The notes beneath the pieces were generated by a model. It was not told where the DNA came from. It worked only from the letters and a program-made list of their open reading frames with translations, and did not search any database. The position numbers and the translations under genes are program-made. DNA of 64,000 nt, from assembly GCA_946405135.1 (NCBI GenBank), contig CAMJGD010000005.1:1-64000 (forward strand), in the 5' to 3' direction. Positions 45,970-55,236 of the stretch are shown here, one piece after another (the first letter of the stretch is position 1; every line of letters starts with the position of its first letter). This DNA is from an uncultured Clostridiaceae bacterium (lineage in GTDB: Bacteria; Bacillota; Clostridia; Clostridiales; Clostridiaceae).

Positions 45970-48360
45970 TTGCGTAAGTATGGAATAACAGATAAAGATT
46001 TTAGCACTAACGCAGTGAAACTTAAAAAGGTAAATATAAATGGAAACATCTGCGGTGAATTTGTAGAGTTTTCCTTGTCTCAATTATATGAAAATATAAG
46101 TGAAAGCAATATAGATGCTGTATATACTTTCCCCATACCAGATACAGCAGTTTTAACTGGATTTGAAGCTATCTTGGGGGGAAGATCCTTAAAAGCAGCA
46201 GTAGAAGACGTAAATGATGTAGAAAAACTATATGAAGATGCTTTAGAAAATGGCATAAACTTATTAAGCCTGGAAGAAGATGAAGATGGAGTTTTAAGAA
46301 TGTCTATAGGCAATATACTGCCTAATGAAACTATAAAAATCAAAATATCTTATATGGATCATCTAGTTTATGAAGATAATAGCTTAAAACTTATGATTCC
46401 TGCAGTAATTTCTCCCAGACCTATGGAAGAAGAGCTTGAAGAAGTATATGAAAGAGATTCTTATAAGCTTAGCATGAATTTACTTGTAGAATCTTTTACA
46501 AAGCTTAACATTATCTCACCGACTCATAAAATAGTTATTGAAGAAGAGGACGATACTTTATGCAAAGTAAGTTTTGATGAAAGACAGATATTAGATAAAG
46601 ATTTTATTTTAATACTTAAAGAAGAAAAAACTCAAGAATATGGCGGTATGGTATATAGATATGAAAAAGATGGAGAAGAAAAAGCTATATTGTATTTAAG
46701 AATATTACCAAGATTAGATACTAGTTTTGAATATGTACCTCAAAATTACGACTTTTTAATAGACATGTCAGGCTCCATGCAAGGAGATAAGCTGGAAGAG
46801 GCCAAAAATGCACTTCAGCTATGTCTTAGAAATCTTGAAGATGGAGATAGATTTAATATTATAGCTTTTGATGAAAAACTAAGATTTTTCTCTCAGGAAG
46901 GGAAAGTAGAGATTAATGATGATAATTTGAGAAAAGCTTCTGCATGGATAAACTCTCTTCAGGCAGGAAAAGGCGCTAATATATTTGAAGCATTAAAATA
47001 TGCTTTGGAAGAGAAAAATAATGAAGGTATAAGTACTATACTTCTTTTTACAGATGATATGGTAGAAAATGAAGATGAAATATTGGATTATGTGAAAGAA
47101 AATATTGGAGATAATAGAGTATTTCCTTTTGGCATAGATACTTCTGTAAATAGTTATTTTATCAATAAGTTAGCGGAAGTTGGCTATGGTAAAACAGAGT
47201 TTATATATCCAGGAGAAAGAATTGATGATATGGTATTGAGGCAGTTTAACAGGATAACCAATCCTCAAGTGGATGTACTTTCTATCGATTGGGGAGCTGT
47301 AGATGTGGAAAGTACTTACCCAAGCACTATAGATTATTTATATGACAGAGAGCCTTTCTTTATTTTTGCTAAAGTAATAGGAGAGATTGAAGGAAAAGTT
47401 TGTATTAAAGGTAAAATAGGAGATGAAGATTATATAAAATATATTGATTTAGATAAATTAGATTTAGAAGAAAATGCTTCTCTTATTCAGAAAGTATGGA
47501 GCCGGAATAGAATAGAATCTATGTCAGAAAAGATGAGAGGCGAAAGAGGAAAGATAAAAGAAGCTATGAGGGAGAAAATAATTGAGATATCTAAAACTTC
47601 TGGAATTATAAGCCCTGAAACTACTTTTATTTTAATTGAGCAGATTGAAGAGCCGGTACTTGGAATATCTATAAATAAAATAGTTCCCCTTCAGATGACT
47701 GAAGAAGCAATGAAAAATATATCAGAAGGTTATTTTATAGATTCTCCTACTTTCTTTTATAAGGTGGATATAACAGAAAAGATGATAGAGGAAGGTATGG
47801 ATAGAGAAAGAGCTAAAATTGCCATAAAGTATGATAGAGAAAATCTATTGAGAATATTGGCTAAAAATCAGTTTGCTGATGGAGCATTTTGTAACTATGA
47901 TGAAGCTAGTTTATATAGAAAGTTAGAAGGTACAGCAACTGCATTATTAGCATTTACTTTAGGTAAAGAAGATGTAAATATATATTTAAAGCAGATTAAT
48001 AAAGCATTGAAATTTGTAATTAAAAATTTAAATGAAAATGAAAAAATGTTTGATGAAAAATTAACAATAATTACTCTCCTAGCATTAAAATCTTGTATTT
48101 TAAAAGGTACACTTAAAGCTGTAAATGTAGATGAAGTGGAAAATGCTATAATAGATATTAAAAATCTTATAGATAGAAACAGATATATGGAAATAGATTT
48201 TGTGGATAGTCCTAATAAAAGCGAAAGTATAAGGAATTCTGCAGCTTTTATGCTCGGACTTAATAAAGAACATTCATTAAGCGCTGAGCAGATACTTAGA
48301 CAGGAAGAGAGTAAGTCAATATATGATATAGCAAAATTAGCTATTACAAAAACATTATAA
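45970..48360 (+). CDS. VIT and von Willebrand A domain protein
   Basis: A 796-residue protein without a signal peptide. Residues about 15-135 form a VIT domain (VYTFPIPDTAVLTGFEA), as in inter-alpha-trypsin inhibitor heavy chains. Residues about 255-430 form a vWA domain with a complete metal site (DMSGS; later the conserved Thr and TDD). The C-terminal 250 residues are helical and unassigned (AKNQFADGAFCNYDE). Start: the frame opens at TTG 45952, but GAAAGGAGAGAG at 45955-45965 points to TTG 45970. Bacterial VIT-vWA proteins have no settled function. It stands alone and ends at a strong terminator. Confidence 0.82.
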   Translation: MRKYGITDKDFSTNAVKLKKVNINGNICGEFVEFSLSQLYENISESNIDAVYTFPIPDTAVLTGFEAILGGRSLKAAVEDVNDVEKLYEDALENGINLLSLEEDEDGVLRMSIGNILPNETIKIKISYMDHLVYEDNSLKLMIPAVISPRPMEEELEEVYERDSYKLSMNLLVESFTKLNIISPTHKIVIEEEDDTLCKVSFDERQILDKDFILILKEEKTQEYGGMVYRYEKDGEEKAILYLRILPRLDTSFEYVPQNYDFLIDMSGSMQGDKLEEAKNALQLCLRNLEDGDRFNIIAFDEKLRFFSQEGKVEINDDNLRKASAWINSLQAGKGANIFEALKYALEEKNNEGISTILLFTDDMVENEDEILDYVKENIGDNRVFPFGIDTSVNSYFINKLAEVGYGKTEFIYPGERIDDMVLRQFNRITNPQVDVLSIDWGAVDVESTYPSTIDYLYDREPFFIFAKVIGEIEGKVCIKGKIGDEDYIKYIDLDKLDLEENASLIQKVWSRNRIESMSEKMRGERGKIKEAMREKIIEISKTSGIISPETTFILIEQIEEPVLGISINKIVPLQMTEEAMKNISEGYFIDSPTFFYKVDITEKMIEEGMDRERAKIAIKYDRENLLRILAKNQFADGAFCNYDEASLYRKLEGTATALLAFTLGKEDVNIYLKQINKALKFVIKNLNENEKMFDEKLTIITLLALKSCILKGTLKAVNVDEVENAIIDIKNLIDRNRYMEIDFVDSPNKSESIRNSAAFMLGLNKEHSLSAEQILRQEESKSIYDIAKLAITKTL

Positions 48361-48369
48361 TTATAATAA

Positions 48370-48407
48370 AAAGAGCTTGTTTCATATTTCTAGCAAGCTC
48401 TTTTTTA
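48370..48407. terminator. Bidirectional terminator
   Basis: AAAGAGCTTG (48370-48379) pairs with CAAGCTCTTT (48394-48403), flanked by A on the left and T on the right, between converging genes. Confidence 0.9.
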
Positions 48408-48414
48408 TGTATTC

Positions 48415-49224
48415 TTAAAAATTAATTTCATCTATTTCCTTTTGAATCATAGGACGTTTTAAGTTGCTTAAAAAGGATTCTCTGCAGCTTAATGCTTTAT
48501 TTAACATCTGAAGGGCTTTTTCCTTTTCATTTTGATGTTTAAATATGAGACCATAAAAATAATAGGGTTCAGGGAAGTAAACATTTTTCTCTACTAATTT
48601 TTCATATATTTCAGCTGATTTTTCATAATTTTCTAAAAAGTAATAGCACTCTGCAAGATTATCTAATATAACATCACTAGAATTATTATAATCATAAGCT
48701 TCTAAATTGAATTTCAAAGCTTTTTCATAATCTCCTTTTAAAATTAACATATATCCAAGGCTTTCATATAGAGTTGAATTTTTATAAAATTTGTATACCT
48801 CTTCTAATGTCTCTATAGCTTCATCTAACTTACCTTTTTTCCACTGAATTAAAGCTAAAGTCATTTTAGTATTCATTTTGTCTGGAGGATCTAGAGGAAG
48901 GTTTAAAACTTTATTTATTATCTCTTCAGACTTTTCTATATTACCTTCTTTTAATAGAAGGTAGCCATAACCTGTTATAATTCTTGGTCTACAGGACTTG
49001 ACCTTTGATGCCTTTTCAAACCATATTAGAGCTTCTTTGGTTTGGTTATTAGCATATAATCGATTTCCTTTCATAGAGTATATAAAATATCTCATAGTAT
49101 AAACTTTATAGGCAAAATAAATAGTAAGCAGAATATTTCCAAGTAATCTGCTTTTACTAAAAGTAAATACAGCTAGAAACATTACCAGTGCAAATTCTAA
49201 TATAAATTTTGTCATATTTTTCAT
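48415..49224 (-). CDS. TPR-repeat membrane protein
   Basis: A 269-residue protein. One or two N-terminal membrane segments (residues 5-50) are followed by about six TPR motifs (KEALIWFEKASKV, GNIEKSEEIINKVLNLP, GKLDEAIETLEEVYKFYK, GDYEKALKFNLEAY, NYEKSAEIYEKLVEKN, NEKEKALQMLNKALSC). Similar in plan to the 182-residue TPR protein at 32.5 kb but larger. Probably a membrane-tethered scaffold. GGAGG lies 7 bases before the ATG. Confidence 0.82.
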   Translation of the reverse strand: MKNMTKFILEFALVMFLAVFTFSKSRLLGNILLTIYFAYKVYTMRYFIYSMKGNRLYANNQTKEALIWFEKASKVKSCRPRIITGYGYLLLKEGNIEKSEEIINKVLNLPLDPPDKMNTKMTLALIQWKKGKLDEAIETLEEVYKFYKNSTLYESLGYMLILKGDYEKALKFNLEAYDYNNSSDVILDNLAECYYFLENYEKSAEIYEKLVEKNVYFPEPYYFYGLIFKHQNEKEKALQMLNKALSCRESFLSNLKRPMIQKEIDEINF

Positions 49225-49535
49225 TAATATTCCTCCAAAACGTTATTTTAGATGTACACTATTATACTACAAAATGAAGAGTATGTTAAATTACATTTTT
49301 ATTAATTTAAAACATTGTTAATAGCCTAACAAGGGTTATATTGTCTCATTAATAAAAATATGGTAATATTATAAATAATAAACAAGCTTTTTTATAGTTA
49401 TTATAAAATTTATTTATCGTGAAATCAAATATACTAAATCTTACTAATAGGTCCATTATTGCACACAAATGTTATGAAAGCTTAGATATACATATATTTT
49501 ATATAATTTACATAAATAAAAATAATAGTTTTATA

Positions 49536-49564
49536 TTTACAAATTATAATATATATACTATAAT
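49536..49564 (+). promoter_or_regulatory. Sigma-A type promoter of the nucleotidase gene
   Basis: TTTACA (49536-49541), 17 bases, TATAAT (49559-49564): one mismatch from consensus with ideal spacing. Transcription would start near 49571, leaving a leader of about 85 bases. Confidence 0.65.
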
Positions 49565-49591
49565 ATTTTCCACAGGGTATTAGCTCACTAT

Positions 49592-49607
49592 ATGTAAACG
49601 GTTTTAT
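49592..49607. promoter_or_regulatory. cre-like catabolite operator
   Basis: TGTAAACGGTTTTA fits TGNAAACGNTTNCA except for T in place of the last C. It lies about 25 bases after the expected transcription start, so bound CcpA would block elongation. It shares TGYAAACGGTT with the site in front of the amylopullulanase gene. Confidence 0.45.
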
Positions 49608-49655
49608 ATTTGGTTAATACCCTAAACTACAAATAAATTAGAGGAGGAGAGGGTT

Positions 49656-52600
49656 TTGTACAAAAAATTGAAGTCTAGAAGATTAGCAGCTTGGTTTGTC
49701 ACATTAATGATGTTATTTTCTATCATTACACCTTTTGATGTAACTAGAGTATTTGCAGCTGAAAATGAAACCGTAGATTTGCAGATATTAGCTACTTCAG
49801 ATACTCATGGCAGATTTATGCCTTACGATTATGCTACAGATTCAGAGGATACTTCTGGAAGCTTAGCTCAAGTAGCAACATTGGTTAAAGACCTTAAAGC
49901 TAAAAATCATAATACGGTTTTAGTAGATAACGGTGATACTATACAGGATAATTCAGCAGCATTATTCTTAAATGATGAAGTACATCCAATGATAGCTGCA
50001 ATGAATCAAATGGGCTATGATGCATGGAGCTATGGAAACCATGAATTTAATTATGGAATTCCAACTCTTAACAAGGTAGCTGCAAAATTTAGTGGTGCTT
50101 CATTATGCGGTAACGTATTTGATGCCGCTGGAAAACCTCTTGGAAAACCTTATACCATAGTTGAAAGAGATGGTATAAAAATAGGTATCATAGGTGTGGT
50201 AACTCCACATATAACTAAATGGGATGGGCCAAACCTAAAAGGATATACAGTTAAGAATCCAGCAGAGGAGTCAAGAAAAATTGCTGACGAGATAAAAGAT
50301 AAGGTAGATGTAATAATTGTTACTATACATGCTGGAGTTGATTCAGAGTATGGTAATGGAGATTCAGCAAGAGAAGTAGCACAAAAAGTACCTGAAGCTG
50401 CAGCAGTAATTGCTGGTCATGCTCACTCTAAGGTAGGAGAAGTAAGAGAAGGAGACGTGGTAATAACAGAGCCTTCTAGTGGAGCAAAATATCTATCAAA
50501 AGTAGATATAAAGCTAACAAAACAGAATGGAAAATATGTTATAGCTGATAGAAAGCAGCATGTTAAGTCTGAAGTTATAGAAGTTAAGTCCTATAAAGCA
50601 GATGAAGACCTTAAAACTATATTAAATCCTTATCATGAAAGAGCCTTAGCTGATGCTAAAACTGTTATAGGAGAGCTTAAGGGTGGAGATCTTGCTCCAG
50701 CATCAGAGATTAAAGACATACCACAGGCACAGCTTCAACCTACTGCAATGATAGAACTTATAAATAAGGTCCAGATGAAGTATGGAAAAGCTGATGTGGC
50801 AGCTGCAGCAGTATTTAGAAATGATGCTAATATGAAACAAGGTCCTATAACAAAGGCTGGTACAGCATCTATATATAAATATGATAATACTTTAATGACT
50901 CTTGAAGTTACTGGTAAACAACTTAAAAAGTATATGGAATGGTCAGCAAGTTACTATAATACTTTTAAGCCTGGAGATTTGACTATATCCTTTAACCAAA
51001 ACGTAAGAAGCTATAACTATGATATGTTTTCTGGTATTAAATATAACATAGATATATCAAAAGAAGCAGGTAACAGGATAAAGAATTTAACATATATGGA
51101 TGGAAAGCCTATAAAAGATGAAGATAAAATTAAACTTGCAGTAAATAACTATAGAGCCAATACTACTCTTTTAAATCCTGAGACAGGATTATTTAAAGGA
51201 GAGAATGTTAAGGTACTATATGATTCTTTTGAGGAAATGGGAGACAACGGTAGGATAAGAGATTTAATAAGAAAATATATAGTTGAAGAAAAAGGTGGGG
51301 TTATAACTCCTGAAGTTAATAATAATTGGAAACTATCAGGATATAAGTTTGATGCTAATAAGAGAGCTTTAGCTTTAAGACTTATAAAAGAAGGAAAAAT
51401 ACAGATACCTAAATCTGAAGATGGAAGAACACCAAATGTGAAGGCAGTAACATGGAACGATGTATCAAAGCAATATGGCACAGTAATAGATATACTATCC
51501 TTTAATGATTTTCATGGTGCACTTAAATCTGAAGGAAAAAATGTAGGTGCAGCAAAATTAGCTGGAGACATAGTTAGATTTAAAGGCATAAATCCTAATA
51601 CCATAGTAGTAGGTGCAGGAGATCTTTATCAAGGAAGTGCTATGTCTAATCTTAAGTATGGTGCTCCTGTAACAGATGTATTAAAGTACTTAGGTCTAGA
51701 GGCATCTGCTATAGGTAATCATGAATTTGACTGGGGATGGAATAAGATCCCTAATTGGGCTAAAGATGGCGGATTCGACTTTTTAGCAAGTAATATATAT
51801 GATAAGAAAACAGGAAAACCTGTTGATTGGGCTATACCTTATAAAGTAGTAGAAAAGGATGGAAAGAAAATAGGATTTATAGGTATTGCTACCCCAGAAA
51901 CTGCAACTAAAACTAAACCTGATAATGTTAAAGATTTTCAGTTTAGAGATCCTGTAGAAAGTGCTAATTATTGGGCAAAATATTTGAAGGATAATGAAAA
52001 GGTTGATGCAGTAGTAGCATTAACTCATTTAGGAAGTTTCCAAGATGCTAAAACCAAGGAAGTTACTGGAGAAGCAGCAGATTTAGCTAAAGCTTCCAAG
52101 GGTATTGATGCTATAATAAGCGCTCATTCCCATCAATTTGTAGATGGAAAAGTAAACGGAATACCAGTAGTTCAGGCTATGTATAATGGAAGAGCTTTAG
52201 CTAACCTAACCTTTGTATTTGGCAAAGATGGAAAACTAACTGAGGTTATGAATTCTGTAGATAAACTTTATGAAAGAACAGATTTAGTTGAAGATCCTAC
52301 AGTTAAAGCTATATATGACAAGTATAATGAAGATCTTAAACCAATACTTGATGTAGTAGTAGCAACTACAGACAAAGAATTAACTCACAGCAAAGGAGAA
52401 CTTTCTATATTAGGACAATTAACTACAAAGTTAATGGCAGAAGCTTCAAAGAGCCAGATAGGTATAACTAATGGAGGAGGCTTAAGAAGATCTTTAAATG
52501 CAGGAAATATAACTGTAGGGGATATGTATGAAGTAATGCCTTTTGATAATACTCTAGTTACTATGGAATTAAAAGGTTCAGATTTAAAGAGAGTATTAGA

Positions 52601-53123
52601 ACATGGTATAATGAATGAACAATATGGATGGGTTCAATTCTATGGAGTGAAAGTTTACTATGATAAAGATAAACCATCAGGAGAAAGAATAACTTCCATG
52701 AGATTATTAGATGGAACAAAGGTAGATATGGATAAATATTACAAAGTAGTTACTAATGATTTCATGGTTAGCGGAGGCGATAATTATAATTTTGATGGGG
52801 CAAGAAATATTGTAGATACAGGAGTACCAATTAGAGATGCCATGATAGAATTGTTAAAAGGAAAGAATCTTTCCTATAAGTACGAAGAAACATTAATAGC
52901 TGGCAGCGATACTGCTATAGAAAACCCAGAAAACCCAACAAATCCACAAAATCCAAGTAAACCTTCTACACCAAGTAAGCCTGTAGCAGGTAAAGACTTA
53001 CCAAAGACAGGTTCCACAGTAGGATTTGATGGATATGTGGCTTTAGGAGCTTTAGTATCTTTATTAGGATTAGCTCTATATTTAGATGACAAATACAGAA
53101 AGAAAAACAATATAGCAGCTTAA
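49656..53123 (+). CDS. LPXTG-anchored tandem 5'-nucleotidase/cyclic phosphodiesterase
   Basis: A 1155-residue wall-anchored enzyme that releases phosphate and nucleosides from extracellular nucleotides. After a signal peptide (residues 10-36) it holds two full copies of the calcineurin-like phosphatase plus 5'-nucleotidase C module. Copy 1: ATSDTHG, DNGDTIQ, GNHEFNYG, GHAHSK. Copy 2, from about residue 610: SFNDFHG, GAGDLYQG, GNHEFDWG, SAHSHQ. All metal-site residues are retained in both. Then a Pro/Asn linker (PENPTNPQNPSKPSTPSKP), LPKTG at 1115-1119, a hydrophobic helix and a basic tail. TTG start behind a strong ribosome site. Copy 1 is nearer the 2',3'-cyclic phosphodiesterase type; copy 2 the 5'-nucleotidase type. 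Confidence 0.92.
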   Translation: MYKKLKSRRLAAWFVTLMMLFSIITPFDVTRVFAAENETVDLQILATSDTHGRFMPYDYATDSEDTSGSLAQVATLVKDLKAKNHNTVLVDNGDTIQDNSAALFLNDEVHPMIAAMNQMGYDAWSYGNHEFNYGIPTLNKVAAKFSGASLCGNVFDAAGKPLGKPYTIVERDGIKIGIIGVVTPHITKWDGPNLKGYTVKNPAEESRKIADEIKDKVDVIIVTIHAGVDSEYGNGDSAREVAQKVPEAAAVIAGHAHSKVGEVREGDVVITEPSSGAKYLSKVDIKLTKQNGKYVIADRKQHVKSEVIEVKSYKADEDLKTILNPYHERALADAKTVIGELKGGDLAPASEIKDIPQAQLQPTAMIELINKVQMKYGKADVAAAAVFRNDANMKQGPITKAGTASIYKYDNTLMTLEVTGKQLKKYMEWSASYYNTFKPGDLTISFNQNVRSYNYDMFSGIKYNIDISKEAGNRIKNLTYMDGKPIKDEDKIKLAVNNYRANTTLLNPETGLFKGENVKVLYDSFEEMGDNGRIRDLIRKYIVEEKGGVITPEVNNNWKLSGYKFDANKRALALRLIKEGKIQIPKSEDGRTPNVKAVTWNDVSKQYGTVIDILSFNDFHGALKSEGKNVGAAKLAGDIVRFKGINPNTIVVGAGDLYQGSAMSNLKYGAPVTDVLKYLGLEASAIGNHEFDWGWNKIPNWAKDGGFDFLASNIYDKKTGKPVDWAIPYKVVEKDGKKIGFIGIATPETATKTKPDNVKDFQFRDPVESANYWAKYLKDNEKVDAVVALTHLGSFQDAKTKEVTGEAADLAKASKGIDAIISAHSHQFVDGKVNGIPVVQAMYNGRALANLTFVFGKDGKLTEVMNSVDKLYERTDLVEDPTVKAIYDKYNEDLKPILDVVVATTDKELTHSKGELSILGQLTTKLMAEASKSQIGITNGGGLRRSLNAGNITVGDMYEVMPFDNTLVTMELKGSDLKRVLEHGIMNEQYGWVQFYGVKVYYDKDKPSGERITSMRLLDGTKVDMDKYYKVVTNDFMVSGGDNYNFDGARNIVDTGVPIRDAMIELLKGKNLSYKYEETLIAGSDTAIENPENPTNPQNPSKPSTPSKPVAGKDLPKTGSTVGFDGYVALGALVSLLGLALYLDDKYRKKNNIAA

Positions 53124-53132
53124 TTTTATTTT

Positions 53133-53188
53133 AAGGGGCTTTTGCAAAATAGGTGAGTAATCGCTATGGAGCAAAAGCTCCCTTTTGT
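53133..53188 (+). terminator. Terminator of the nucleotidase gene
   Basis: AAGGGGCTTTTGC (53133-53145) pairs with GCAAAAGCTCCCTT (53170-53183, one bulge), followed by T. Confidence 0.85.
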
Positions 53189-53259
53189 TTAAAATATTAT
53201 AATATTTTAGAATAAACCTCTTATATTTAAATATATTATTTATTAAGGGGTGAATAGAT

Positions 53260-54057
53260 ATGTTTATATTAATCAGTAAAAAGAAATTATATGGATTTAT
53301 AATTGTATTAATACTTATTGTTTCATTGATAATTTGTTTTTTTGCTATGAAAAGTAAAGACAAAACTGCTATAAGCAGTATGAACAAAGCCTATGTGGCT
53401 ATTGTCATAGATGATTTCGGCAATAATAGTGCAGGTACAGATGAAATGTTAAATATTGATATACCTCTCACAGCAGCTATTATGCCTTTTATGCCTTCAG
53501 CGCAGGTAGATGAAAAGAAAGCCTTAGAAAAAGGAAAAGAAGTTATAATACATCTTCCTATGGAACCAGAAGTAGGAAAGAGAAGCTGGCTTGGGCCTAA
53601 AGGTATCACTACAGATTTATCTGATGACCAGATAAAGTCTATGGTAGAAGAAGCCTTTCAAATAATTCCTTCTGCTAAAGGCATGAATAATCACATGGGC
53701 TCTAAAGCTATAAAGGATGAAAGAATTATGAAAAATATTTTTACTATATTAAAAGAAAAAGATAGATTTTTTCTTGATAGCAAAACTACCTCTGATGCTA
53801 CAGCATGTAGAATAGCCAGTGAATCTAAAGTAAAATATTATAAAAGAGATATATTTTTAGATAATGAGAAAAGTGTGGCATCTATAGAGAAACAGCTAGA
53901 TAAACTTACGGATGTGGCTCTAAAAAATGGTTATGCCATAGGTATAGGTCATGTAGGAGTTGAAGGGGGAAAGATTACAGCAGACGCTATAAAAAACAAA
54001 ATGCCAGAGATGAAAAAAAGAGGAATTGAATTCGTATTTCTTTCCCAAATACCCTAA
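53260..54057 (+). CDS. Divergent polysaccharide deacetylase family protein
   Basis: A 265-residue protein anchored by one N-terminal membrane helix (residues 7-28) with an extracellular YibQ/DUF610-type deacetylase-like barrel. Conserved points: VIDDFGNN near residue 48, HLPMEP near 108 and NNHMGSKA near 148. The family is thought to act on cell-wall sugars, but the substrate is unproven. AAGGGGTG precedes the ATG. Confidence 0.85.
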   Translation: MFILISKKKLYGFIIVLILIVSLIICFFAMKSKDKTAISSMNKAYVAIVIDDFGNNSAGTDEMLNIDIPLTAAIMPFMPSAQVDEKKALEKGKEVIIHLPMEPEVGKRSWLGPKGITTDLSDDQIKSMVEEAFQIIPSAKGMNNHMGSKAIKDERIMKNIFTILKEKDRFFLDSKTTSDATACRIASESKVKYYKRDIFLDNEKSVASIEKQLDKLTDVALKNGYAIGIGHVGVEGGKITADAIKNKMPEMKKRGIEFVFLSQIP

Positions 54058-54128
54058 ATACTAAAGATAGAAAATATATTATATTTTTGCTATAATATAT
54101 TTAAAATGTATAGAAAGGATAAAGAGGA

Positions 54129-54791
54129 ATGATTAAAGCAATATTATTTGATTTAGACGGAACACTTGTAAATACCAATGAACTAGTATTGAAATCCTTC
54201 CAGCATACCTTTAATAAACATCTTTCTTTTAAGGTTACTGATGAAGAAATAAGAATGTTGTTTGGAGAGCCTTTAAAGAAGTCTTTGTCTAGATTTGATG
54301 AAAATAATATAAATATTTTGATGAATACTTATGGAGAATTTAATGAAAAGAACCATGATAAGCTTTGTAAAAAATTTAATGGAGTAGAAGAAGCATTAGT
54401 AGAACTAAAAAGTAAGGGATTGAAGTTAGCGGTAGTAACATCAAAAAGAAGACTTATGGCAGAACGAGGACTTAAATTTGCTAATATAATGAAATATATG
54501 GATGCGGTAGTAACTCCAGAAGACACGGATAAACATAAACCTGACGGGGAACCTGCATTAAAGGCTTGTGAACTTTTGGGGGTATCTTCCAATGAAGCCA
54601 TTATGGTAGGAGATAGCTTCTATGATATATTATGTGGCAGAAATGCAGGATGTATAACTTGTGCAGTTAGTTACACATCTTTATCTGTGGAAATAATAAA
54701 AAAGCATGATCCAGATTATTTTATAGATGATATTAGGGAGTTAATCTATATAGTAGAAAAAGAAAACTCAAAAGAGGAGAAAGTTGTTTAA
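54129..54791 (+). CDS. ppaX: HAD hydrolase, pyrophosphatase PpaX-like
   Basis: A 220-residue HAD phosphatase: motif I FDLDGTLVNTNE (Asp8 nucleophile, Asp10), motif II VVTSK, motif III Lys in KHKPDGEP and motif IV MVGDSFYD. The NTNELVLKSFQHTF cap start resembles PpaX, which hydrolyses pyrophosphate released by HPr kinase/phosphorylase. The hprK gene is not here, so the exact substrate is an inference. AAAGAGG precedes the ATG. The tautomerase gene follows 19 bases later. Confidence 0.8.
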   Translation: MIKAILFDLDGTLVNTNELVLKSFQHTFNKHLSFKVTDEEIRMLFGEPLKKSLSRFDENNINILMNTYGEFNEKNHDKLCKKFNGVEEALVELKSKGLKLAVVTSKRRLMAERGLKFANIMKYMDAVVTPEDTDKHKPDGEPALKACELLGVSSNEAIMVGDSFYDILCGRNAGCITCAVSYTSLSVEIIKKHDPDYFIDDIRELIYIVEKENSKEEKVV

Positions 54792-54810
54792 TTTTAAGGA
54801 GAGGATAAAA

Positions 54811-55161
54811 GTGCCTTTTGTAAATTCTTTAGTAACTAAAAAAATTGATTATAACACTAAAAATAGATTAAAAGTACACATAGGAGATCTTATAAATGGA
54901 TTTCCAGGTAAAAGTGAAGAATGGCTTATGGTACATTTTCAAGATGATGAAGTTATATATTTTAAAGGTGAAAAGCAGGAAGACGCTGCTGTAATAGATG
55001 TAAAAATTTTAGGAAATTTAGAGATAAGATATAAGGACATATTTACCAATAAAATAAGTGAAATATTTGAACAAGAACTTCAAGTACCTAAAAATAATAT
55101 ATATGTAATATTTGAAGAGATACCTGAGGGAAGCTGGGGATGGAATGGAGAGCTATTTTAA
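54811..55161 (+). CDS. MIF-like tautomerase
   Basis: A 116-residue protein of the macrophage migration inhibitory factor/phenylpyruvate tautomerase superfamily. The start decides the call: a frame is open from 54784, but AAGGAGAGG at 54797-54805 points to GTG 54811, so the second residue is Pro. After Met removal it would be the catalytic N-terminal proline. The lysine in FPGKSEE matches MIF Lys32 by alignment, and EGSWGWNGELF matches the MIF end VGWNNSTF. Length (115 after processing) is that of MIF. Bacterial MIF relatives act on keto-enol substrates. Co-directional with ppaX. Confidence 0.78.
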   Translation: MPFVNSLVTKKIDYNTKNRLKVHIGDLINGFPGKSEEWLMVHFQDDEVIYFKGEKQEDAAVIDVKILGNLEIRYKDIFTNKISEIFEQELQVPKNNIYVIFEEIPEGSWGWNGELF

Positions 55162-55180
55162 ATTAAATTCTAGACTTAAT

Positions 55181-55236
55181 AGGGTTTATTGTAAGCTTGT
55201 AAAGTATACAAGCTTACAATAAACCTTTTATTTTTT
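55181..55236. terminator. Strong bidirectional terminator
   Basis: A nearly perfect 19-20 bp stem, AGGGTTTATTGTAAGCTTGT (55181-55200) with its complement (55208-55226), then a T-rich tract. It lies between converging genes. Confidence 0.93.

Larger units (their letters stand above)
49225..49655. other. Divergent intergenic region upstream of the nucleotidase gene
   Basis: About 430 bases with no coding frame. The left two thirds show nothing recognisable. The right third holds a promoter (49536-49564), a cre-like site (49592-49607) and the GAGGAGGAGAGGG ribosome site (49641-49653). Confidence 0.55.
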
